The translations under genes were made by a program, and so were the position numbers. The notes under the pieces are model-generated. The model made no database searches. It worked only from the letters and a program-made list of their open reading frames with translations, and was not told the DNA's origin. A stretch of DNA of 64,000 nucleotides, from assembly GCF_900636545.1 (NCBI RefSeq), contig NZ_LR134290.1, positions 372,001-436,000 on the forward strand. Reading direction: 5' to 3'. Below, piece after piece: positions 57,967-64,000 of this stretch (its first letter is position 1; each line of letters opens with the position of its first letter). This stretch comes from Pseudomonas mendocina. GTDB taxonomy: Bacteria > Pseudomonadota > Gammaproteobacteria > Pseudomonadales > Pseudomonadaceae.

Positions 57967-58848
57967 TCACTCGCAGCGGTTTTCGCCGTCGAGCGTGGAA
58001 AGAGGCCAGTATAGGTTCGGCCGGCGGTCGCGGAACACACCCCAGGCGGTGCGCGTCTTCTCCAATGCATCCAGGTCGAAGCTGTGCACGATGATGCCTT
58101 CTTCGGTCTGGTTCAGCTCCTTGACCTTGGCACCGTACTGGTCGGCGATGAACGAGCTGCCATAGAAGGTGATGTCGTAGCCGTCCTGTTCCTCGCGGCT
58201 AATACGGTTGCTTGCCACCAGCGGCATCAGGTTGGCGCCGGCATGGCCCTGCTGCACGCGTTGCCAGTGTTCGCGCGAGCTGATGCTGACGTCGTGTGGC
58301 TCACTGCCGATGGCGGTGGGGTAGAGGAGGATTTCCGCACCCATCAGCGCCATGCTGCGTGCGCACTCCGGGAACCACTGGTCCCAGCAAATGCCCACGC
58401 CAATACGTGCATAGGCGGTATCCCAGACCTTGAAGCCGGTATCGCCCGGATTGAAGTAGTACTTCTCGTGATAGCCGGGGCCGTCGGGAATATGACTTTT
58501 CCGATAAATCCCGAGGTTTGTGCCGTCGGCATCAAGGATGGCGATGCTGTTGAAGCGAGCACGGCCGGCACGCTCGAAAAAGCTGATCGGCAGTACCACC
58601 TTCAGCTCTGCGGCCACTTTCTGAAAGTGCGCGATGGCCGGGTTTTCCTCGACCGTAGTGGCCAGCTGGGTGTAATCGACATTCGGCTTCTGGCAGAAGT
58701 AGGGGGCCTCGAACAGCTCCTGGATCAGAATGATCTGCGCCCCCTGGGCCGCCGCCTGGCGTACCAGCCTTTCGGCGTTGGCGATGTTGGCGGGGGTATC
58801 CCAGGAGCAGGCCATCTGGGTCGCGGCAACGGTAACGATACGGGACAT
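57967..58848 (-). CDS. aguB: N-carbamoylputrescine amidase
   Basis: Encodes 293 residues of the nitrilase superfamily. It hydrolyses N-carbamoylputrescine to putrescine, CO2 and ammonia. The triad is Glu in LIQELFEAPYF, Lys in YRKSHIPDGPGY and Cys in GVGICWDQWFPE. The ATG at 58848 has AAGAGGTG upstream. It is transcribed toward aguA, with a repeat between. Confidence 0.96.
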   Translation of the reverse strand: MSRIVTVAATQMACSWDTPANIANAERLVRQAAAQGAQIILIQELFEAPYFCQKPNVDYTQLATTVEENPAIAHFQKVAAELKVVLPISFFERAGRARFNSIAILDADGTNLGIYRKSHIPDGPGYHEKYYFNPGDTGFKVWDTAYARIGVGICWDQWFPECARSMALMGAEILLYPTAIGSEPHDVSISSREHWQRVQQGHAGANLMPLVASNRISREEQDGYDITFYGSSFIADQYGAKVKELNQTEEGIIVHSFDLDALEKTRTAWGVFRDRRPNLYWPLSTLDGENRCE

Positions 58849-59162
58849 GAAGCACCTCTTGGCTCGTTCGCAGGCCAATCCGGCTTCCCGGGGCCCTTTC
58901 GGAGTGCCTTGGTTGAATATCGATCAAGGCTGGATGTTCGATTTATATCCGATAAATATCGATTTTAGAAGATGCGTTGAGTCGATTTTTTGAAAAATAG
59001 CGGATTTCTATCGAGATTGATCGAGAGCTGTTTGGACAGGCTTGGCGGGAGTGGACGTGTGTGGGAGCGGACTCGTCCGCGAATCAAGACAGGTATCGCG
59101 TCGCCTCCTTTACGGACAAGTCCGCTCCCACAGGGCATGGAGGCAGGCGTGGGATATACCGA
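58849..59162. promoter_or_regulatory. aguB promoter region with a candidate TetR operator and a palindromic repeat
   Basis: This 314-base gap is AT-rich at 58915-59010. It holds a 6-5-6 inverted repeat ATTTAT-N5-ATAAAT at 58941-58957 that could bind the upstream TetR protein, and three TCGATTT direct repeats. At 59060-59132 is an imperfect palindrome (TGTGGGAGCGGACT.../...AGTCCGCTCCCACA) of the common Pseudomonas type. Confidence 0.5.
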
Positions 59163-59804
59163 TTAACCTAGCGGTTCGGCTCTTTTCGGCAGGGCAGCAG
59201 GCAGGTACAGACCCAGGTAGGCGTCGAATACACGCATGCCTTCTTCGGCCAGGCGCGGAGTGATCTCCCCGTGCAATTGCACGGAGCGGGCGTAAACACG
59301 ATCGCCCAGTGACATCGCCAGGTTGAAGACGTCGATATCCGTCGGCAATTGCGGCAGGGGGAAGTGGCGGTCGAACAGCGCATGCATCAGCCGGCCCAGC
59401 TCCAGGTCGTGCTGGTGATCGGCCTGGGTGACTTCTGCCAGGCCATGCTGGGCCAGGATCAATTGGCGTGCGGCGGCATCCGCTTCGTAGATGGCCAGCA
59501 TGCGTTGCTCGATCAGGCGCGAAAGGTCATGCCAGCTGCGCAGGGCGGCGTGCTCGACCGGCTCCTGCAGGCTGGCGCGAAAGGCTGCGTGTACGTCGGC
59601 TGTCAGCCCTTCGAGCAGAGCCGGCACGCTGGCGAAGAAGTGATACACCGAAGAAGGCGGAATGCCGGCACGCTCGGCCACCGAGTAGATCGACAGGTTG
59701 GCCATGCCCTGCTCGGCCAGCAGCTCGCGCGCTGCCGTCAGGATCACGGCGATACGGGCCTGGCTGCTGGCGCGCGGCTTGCGGGGGCTGGCGGGGCGCG
59801 ACAT
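59163..59804 (-). CDS. aguR: TetR-family regulator, candidate AguR
   Basis: Encodes 213 residues: N-terminal helix-turn-helix (IAVILTAARELLAEQGMANLSIYSVAERAGIPPSSVYHFFAS, about 15-57) and an all-helical ligand domain. In P. aeruginosa a TetR gene, aguR, lies next to aguBA and represses them until agmatine or carbamoylputrescine is present; position and orientation here match. The name is therefore from context. GAGGAG precedes the ATG at 59804. Confidence 0.8.
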   Translation of the reverse strand: MSRPASPRKPRASSQARIAVILTAARELLAEQGMANLSIYSVAERAGIPPSSVYHFFASVPALLEGLTADVHAAFRASLQEPVEHAALRSWHDLSRLIEQRMLAIYEADAAARQLILAQHGLAEVTQADHQHDLELGRLMHALFDRHFPLPQLPTDIDVFNLAMSLGDRVYARSVQLHGEITPRLAEEGMRVFDAYLGLYLPAALPKRAEPLG

Positions 59805-59876
59805 GGTGAGCTCCTCGGTGGGCGAGGCGCTATTGGACGTCAGTCGGCGGCGGCGAGGCAAGCCTCGCCGCCGTCA

Positions 59877-60935
59877 TCAGCTACCGTCGCGGAACCGCTG
59901 CCAGACATCGCTGCGAACCTGGGCATGCTTCTCCGAAAGCACTTCCAGCGGATACAGGCGGCGCTTGGTGTCCTGGTCCGGATAAAGGCCGGGCTGTTCC
60001 AGCAGGGCTTTATCGATGAACGACATCGAATCGGCATTACCGTTGGGGTAGAGCGTTTCAGCGGTAACCTGGGCAATGACCTGAGGCTGCATCAGGTAGT
60101 CGATGAAGCGGTGAGCGAGATCCGGGCGACTGGCAGTGGCCGGGATCACCAGGTTGTCGATGAACAGCACCGAGCCTTCATCGGGCACCACGAAACTTAC
60201 CGGCTGGCCGGCCTGGGCGGCGGCGAGCGCGTCACCGACCCAGGCCATGGCCAGGCACAGGCGACCGTTGTTGAGGTCTGCGATATAGCGTTCGCTGTCG
60301 ACGTAGCGCAGATTCGGGCGCAGTGCCGCGAGCACGCTGCCGGCTCGTTCGACGCGGCTCGGCGCGCTGCGCGCGAGGCTGCGACCCTGATAGTTGAGCA
60401 GCAGTGACAGGGTTTCATCCGGCGCATCCAGCACGCTGATGCCGCAGCTGGCCAGGCGTTTGCTCTGCTCGGCATCGAACAGCAGGCTCCAGCTGTGGGG
60501 CAGCGGCCCACCATAGGCAGCCTCGGCCTGCGACGTGTTGATCGCCAGGCCGACCGCGCCCCACAGGTAGGGAATGGCGTGCTGGTTCTGTGGGTCGACC
60601 GCAGCCAGCTTGCTCAGCAGCTGCTTGTCCAGGTGCGCGCGGTTGGGCAGCAGGTTGAAGTCCAGTGGGCGAATGCGGCCACTGGCGATCAGCGCCGGCA
60701 GCTCGTTGTGCGAGGGCACGGCGATGTCGATGGGCTGGCCGCTTTGCAGCGCGGCTGCCAGTTCTTCAGCGCTGGCGAAGGTGTGGTAGTCGACCGCGAT
60801 ACCGGTATCGCGGGTGAAGTTCTCCAGCACCTGTGGTGCGATGTAGTCGTTCCAGTTGTAGACACGAATGCTGTCGGCGGCCTGCGTCAGGCCAGAGATG
60901 AGGCCAAGCAGGACGGCGGCAATGGCGCGTTGCAT
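59877..60935 (-). CDS. polyamine-type periplasmic binding protein (PotF/SpuD-like)
   Basis: Encodes 352 residues: signal peptide (about 1-20, GLTQAADS) and a PotD/PotF-type fold beginning IRVYNWNDYIAPQVLENFTRDTGIAVDY, with YGGPLPHSWSLLFD and WVGDALAAAQAGQ. It would bind putrescine or spermidine. No permease or ATPase accompanies it, so it may use another transporter's membrane part or serve as a sensor. It lies between the TetR gene and spuI, as in other pseudomonads. Confidence 0.88.
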   Translation of the reverse strand: MQRAIAAVLLGLISGLTQAADSIRVYNWNDYIAPQVLENFTRDTGIAVDYHTFASAEELAAALQSGQPIDIAVPSHNELPALIASGRIRPLDFNLLPNRAHLDKQLLSKLAAVDPQNQHAIPYLWGAVGLAINTSQAEAAYGGPLPHSWSLLFDAEQSKRLASCGISVLDAPDETLSLLLNYQGRSLARSAPSRVERAGSVLAALRPNLRYVDSERYIADLNNGRLCLAMAWVGDALAAAQAGQPVSFVVPDEGSVLFIDNLVIPATASRPDLAHRFIDYLMQPQVIAQVTAETLYPNGNADSMSFIDKALLEQPGLYPDQDTKRRLYPLEVLSEKHAQVRSDVWQRFRDGS

Positions 60936-61069
60936 GAGTAGCTCCCTGATGGATGACGGCAACAGTATCCGGCGGCCGTGGGCGCCGGCGGTTGATTCAT
61001 GTCAGCGGAGTCGCCGTGCGACGAACCGCTGGCCCCGACGCGGGCGTCGGAGTTGTCGGTTGGCAGTTG

Positions 61070-61104
61070 GCAGGCAAAAAGAAGCCGGCTCTGCGGCCGG
61101 CTTT
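61070..61104 (-). terminator. spuI terminator
   Basis: Read on the minus strand, AAGCCGG / CCGGCTT arms around CCGCAGAG are followed by CTTTTTGCC. It sits 6 bases after the spuI stop. Confidence 0.85.
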
Positions 61105-61109
61105 CGGGG

Positions 61110-62489
61110 TTACACGGTGTGCAGGTACCAGTTGTACTCGAGGTCGGAGATGGTGGTCTCGAACTCCTGCAGCTCGGCTTCCTTGCACGCGACGAAGATG
61201 TCGATGTACTTCGAGTCGATGTACTTGTTCATCACCTCGCTGTCGTCCAGCTCGCGCAGCGCGTCACGCAGGTTGTTCGGCAGGCTGGGCTCGAGCTGCT
61301 CGTAGGAGTTGCCCTCGATCGGTTCGCCCGGTTCGATCTGGTTGGTCAGGCCGTGGTGGATACCGGCGAGAATCGAGGCCAGCATCAGGTAGGGGTTGGC
61401 GTCGGCGCCGGCCACGCGGTGTTCGATGCGCACGGCATCCGGGCTGCCGGTGGGGATGCGAACGGCCACGGTGCGGTTGTCCAGCGCCCAGCTTGGCGCG
61501 TTGGGTACGTAGAACTGCGCACCGAAGCGGCGGTAGGAGTTGACGTTGGGGCAGAGGAACGCCATCGATGCTGCCATGGTGTCGAGGATGCCGCCGACGG
61601 CGTGGCGCAACGAGGTGTTCTCCAGCGGATCTTCGGCGGCGAAGATGTTCTTGCCGGTCTTCTTGTCCAGCAGCGAGATGTGCACGTGCAGACCGTTGCC
61701 CGCCTGGCCCGGGTAGGGCTTGGCCATGAAGGTGGAGTCCATCTCATGGTCGTAGGCGATGTTCTTGATCAGGCGCTTGAGCAGCAGGGCGTAGTCGCAG
61801 GCCTTGATGGCGTCTTCGACGTGATGCAGGTTGACCTCGAACTGTGCCGGGGCGCTTTCCTTGACGATGGCGTCTGCCGGGATGTCCTGCTCCTTGGCGG
61901 CTTCGAGCATGTCCTGCAGGCAGTCGACGTACTCGTCGAGGTCGTCGATCAGATAGACCTGGGTGGAGTGCGGGCGCTTGCCGGAGATCGGCGAGCGCGG
62001 CGGCTGCGGACGACCGTTCACGTTCTCCTGGTCGATCAGGTAGAACTCCAGTTCAAAAGCTGCGCAGATACGCAGGCCCAGTTCGTCGAACTTCTGTACC
62101 ACCTGGCGCAATACCTCGCGCGGGTCGGCGAAGAAAGGCGTGCCGTCCAGCTCGTGCATGGTCATCAGCAGCTGCGCGGTCGGGCGCTTCTGCCAGGGTT
62201 CGTTGCACAGGGTATTGGGGATGGGGAAGCAGATACGGTCGGCGTCGCCGATGTCCAGGCCAAGGCCGGTGCTCTCGACGGTGGAGCCATTGATGTCGAG
62301 GGCGAAGAGCGAGGCGGGCAGGTTGATGCCTTTCTCGTACACCTTATGAAGGGCGTTCCGGTCGATGCGCTTGCCACGCACCACACCATTCATATCTGCA
62401 ATAAGAAGGTCGACGAACTGGACCTCGGGATGTTCCTTGAGGAACGCGTTCGCTTCGTTAAGCTGAACGGCACGCGGGGGTACCGACAT
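61110..62489 (-). CDS. spuI: gamma-glutamylpolyamine synthetase (glutamine synthetase family)
   Basis: Encodes 459 residues with glutamine-synthetase folds: FVDLLIADMNGVVRGKRI, FELEFYLIDQENVNG, the ATP-site AKPYPGQAGNGLHVHISLLD and NRTVAVRIPTGSPDAVRIEHRVAGADANPYL. Shorter than GlnA (about 470), without an adenylylation tyrosine loop. It ligates glutamate to putrescine or another polyamine, the first step of the gamma-glutamyl route. AAAAAGGTG precedes the ATG at 62489. Confidence 0.92.
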   Translation of the reverse strand: MSVPPRAVQLNEANAFLKEHPEVQFVDLLIADMNGVVRGKRIDRNALHKVYEKGINLPASLFALDINGSTVESTGLGLDIGDADRICFPIPNTLCNEPWQKRPTAQLLMTMHELDGTPFFADPREVLRQVVQKFDELGLRICAAFELEFYLIDQENVNGRPQPPRSPISGKRPHSTQVYLIDDLDEYVDCLQDMLEAAKEQDIPADAIVKESAPAQFEVNLHHVEDAIKACDYALLLKRLIKNIAYDHEMDSTFMAKPYPGQAGNGLHVHISLLDKKTGKNIFAAEDPLENTSLRHAVGGILDTMAASMAFLCPNVNSYRRFGAQFYVPNAPSWALDNRTVAVRIPTGSPDAVRIEHRVAGADANPYLMLASILAGIHHGLTNQIEPGEPIEGNSYEQLEPSLPNNLRDALRELDDSEVMNKYIDSKYIDIFVACKEAELQEFETTISDLEYNWYLHTV

Positions 62490-62764
62490 GATGCAACACC
62501 TTTTTGTTAAATATATCAATCATGCGACTGCATGGGTGTGAGTCAATCCGAAACGCACTTTACTGTCAAGCAGGCCACATGGTGCCCTCTAGTGGGGCGT
62601 GATGGCCATTTTTGGGGCATTTCAAGGCCTTTCAGGGGGCTCCAAACCTTGATCTTTCAGGGTGCTCAGCGGGGTGTGTTCAATTTTTTACAGAGCTATT
62701 GTGTAAAAAAATGAACAAGGCTAAGCTCGGTTCAAACCCATAACAGCAATAATACGGGTGTCTC
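62490..62764. promoter_or_regulatory. divergent spuI / spuA-spuB upstream region
   Basis: 275 bases between spuI and the next rightward frame. It is AT-rich near 62680-62760 with TTTTTTACAG and TGTGTAAAAAAATG stretches. Promoters of both sides are expected here. I could not identify a specific operator. Confidence 0.4.
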
Positions 62765-63166
62765 ATGCTTTCCCTGCCGGCCATCGGCGTCAGCGCTTGT
62801 GCCAGGACCATCGGTTACGCTACCTCTTCCCGCAACAGCGAGGCGAGTCTGCATATCATGCGGGCCCGAGTGGTCATGAGCATGACCGCTGCACTGAGGC
62901 AACATCCTTTCTTTGCGCCCGGCGCGTCGCACGACCTGCCTGATCCGGTTTTTCGTTCATTGCATCCCCTGCACGATAGCGTACGCGGCCGTGTGACGCT
63001 GTCTGCTGCGCGCCTTGGCCCGCGTCCTGCAATGCACAAGGCACTCGCCTGTTTCGTCGGGCGTGTTCTATGCCGCGAGATAGACGGCCCGATGTTCGAA
63101 TACAAGGGTGAGCGATTTTATTTCGGTGGAGTGACATGCAAGGTACCGGAGGTGTCGCACCCCTAG
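62765..63166 (+). pseudogene. spuA: possible eroded start of spuA (gamma-glutamyl-GABA hydrolase)
   Basis: An open frame of 133 residues starts MLSLPAIGVSACARTIG, which fits the LPxIGVxACxxxIG opening of SpuA/PuuD class I amidotransferases. After about 17 residues the resemblance ends: no nucleophile elbow (GICRG type) or catalytic histidine is visible, and SpuA should be about 250 residues. The rest shows no protein-like pattern that I recognise. Position (divergent from spuI, just before spuB) is where spuA belongs. A remnant or a chance match are both possible. Confidence 0.4.
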
Positions 63167-63283
63167 TAGCATCCACACGAATATCTCGCCTTCTTCCAGG
63201 CCTTTGGTGAGGCTTGCAGGGAGAGGGCGGGGCAACGCTGAACCCGCTATAACAAAAGCAGGTTCTACAACCCTGAGGTCTCT

Positions 63284-64000
63284 ATGAGTACCAAGCTAGA
63301 CCAGCTCACGAGCTGGCTGAAAGAACGCAAAATCACCGAAGTCGAATGCCTGATCAGCGACCTGACCGGCATTGCCCGCGGCAAGATCTCGCCGACCAAC
63401 AAGTTCCTCGACGAGAAGGGCATGCGCCTCCCAGAGAGCGTGCTGCTGCAGACCGTGACCGGCGACTACGTCGAGGACGACATCTATTACGACCTGCTGG
63501 ACGAGGCGGACATCGACATGTTCTGCCGTCCGGACGCCAATGCTGTATTCGTCGTGCCCTGGGCTATCGAGCCGACCGCGATGGTGATCCACGACACCTT
63601 CGACAAGCAGGGCAACCCCATCGAGCTGTCGCCGCGCAACATCCTCAAGAAAGTGCTGCAGATGTACGCCGACAAAGGCTGGAAGCCCATCGTCGCACCG
63701 GAGATGGAGTTCTACCTGACCAAGCGCAACAGCGATCCGGATTTCCCTCTGGTTGCGCCGGTTGGGCGCTCCGGCAGGCCGGAAACCGGTCGCCAGAGCT
63801 TCTCCATTGATGCGGCGAACGAGTTCGACCCGCTGTTCGAAGACATGTACGACTGGTGCGAACTGCAAGGCCTGGACCTGGATACGCTGATCCACGAGGA
63901 AGGCCCGGCGCAGATGGAAATCAACTTCCGCCACGGCGACGCGTTGCACCTGGCCGACCAGATTCTGGTGTTCAAGCGCACCATGCGCGAGGCCGCGCTC
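63284..64000 (+). CDS. spuB: glutamine synthetase family protein SpuB (3' end outside the window)
   Basis: From the ATG at 63284 (GAGGT upstream) the frame stays open to the window edge: 239 residues seen, full length about 450. It starts MSTKLDQLTSWLKERKITEVE and has ECLISDLTGIARGKISPTNKFL, APEMEFYL and ETGRQSFSIDAANEFDPLFED. In P. aeruginosa SpuB is a gamma-glutamylpolyamine synthetase-like enzyme beside spuA and spuC. A -10-like TATAAC lies at about 63248. Confidence 0.92.
   Translation, partial: MSTKLDQLTSWLKERKITEVECLISDLTGIARGKISPTNKFLDEKGMRLPESVLLQTVTGDYVEDDIYYDLLDEADIDMFCRPDANAVFVVPWAIEPTAMVIHDTFDKQGNPIELSPRNILKKVLQMYADKGWKPIVAPEMEFYLTKRNSDPDFPLVAPVGRSGRPETGRQSFSIDAANEFDPLFEDMYDWCELQGLDLDTLIHEEGPAQMEINFRHGDALHLADQILVFKRTMREAAL

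Overview
The window reads as a stretch of a Pseudomonas chromosome (gamma-proteobacterium, GC-rich, dense short intergenic gaps). The evidence is gene content and order. From the left edge to about 54 kb, hemY, a DsbB paralogue, algQ, an FKBP, algP, an ABC-F ATPase, a cytochrome c-FTR1 permease, elbB, hemB, ppk, ppx, trxA, rho, ubiD, an rbbA-type ABC cluster, 5-formyl-THF cyclo-ligase, 6S RNA, zapA, ygfB, pepP, ubiH, a second ubi hydroxylase, an iron ABC transporter and gcvT-gcvH follow the order I recall for P. aeruginosa (about PA5257 down to PA5214). From about 56.8 kb to the right edge, aguA, aguB, a TetR gene, a polyamine-binding protein, spuI and spuB follow a second remembered block (about PA0292-PA0298). 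The synteny is from memory, not a search. The species is not determined; it is probably not P. aeruginosa itself.

Layout. 0-8 kb: envelope and regulatory housekeeping (HemY, DsbB/DsbH, AlgQ, FKBP, AlgP, ABC-F, short MscS-like protein, LysE exporter). 8-18 kb: cytochrome c-FTR1 permease, small conserved proteins, ElbB, a sterol desaturase family protein, DedA, HemB, Ppk. 18-23 kb: an iron/siderophore module (AraC regulator, Fur-box-like site, FepA-type TonB receptor, DUF2218 protein, IroE/Fes-type esterase) lying between the convergent ppk and ppx genes. 24-29 kb: ureidoglycolate lyase with a polar amino-acid-type ABC importer and a divergent FadR/GntR regulator, between ppx and trxA. 29-34 kb: TrxA, Rho, UbiD and a 2Fe-2S/flavin reductase. 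35-42 kb: HlyD-RbbA-YhhJ type ABC system and a diguanylate cyclase. 42-49 kb: EVE protein, a 43-residue membrane peptide, folate cyclo-ligase, 6S RNA, ZapA/ZapB-like proteins, and a ygfB-pepP-ubiH-ubi operon. 49-54 kb: ferric-iron ABC import and glycine cleavage T and H (no gcvP follows). 54-57 kb: a BigR-like ArsR sensor with two YeeE/YedE sulfur transporters, and a di-haem cytochrome c peroxidase under an Anr/FNR box. 57-64 kb: agmatine and putrescine catabolism.

How it fits together: three separate iron inputs (FTR1 permease, siderophore receptor/esterase, FbpA-type ABC) sit among haem and ubiquinone biosynthesis genes. The right end turns agmatine into putrescine (AguA, AguB) and feeds it into gamma-glutamylation (SpuI, SpuB).

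The most noteworthy points are: the ArsR frame that lacks its stop and runs in frame into the second YeeE gene; a roughly 123-nt multi-stem hairpin just upstream of gcvT; loss of gcvP from its usual place; a possible eroded spuA start where spuA should be; the siderophore module with an uncharacterised DUF2218 partner; and many short palindromic intergenic repeats. I saw no insertion sequence, CRISPR array, prophage or tRNA. No strongly novel large system stands out; most of the window is conserved core genome.
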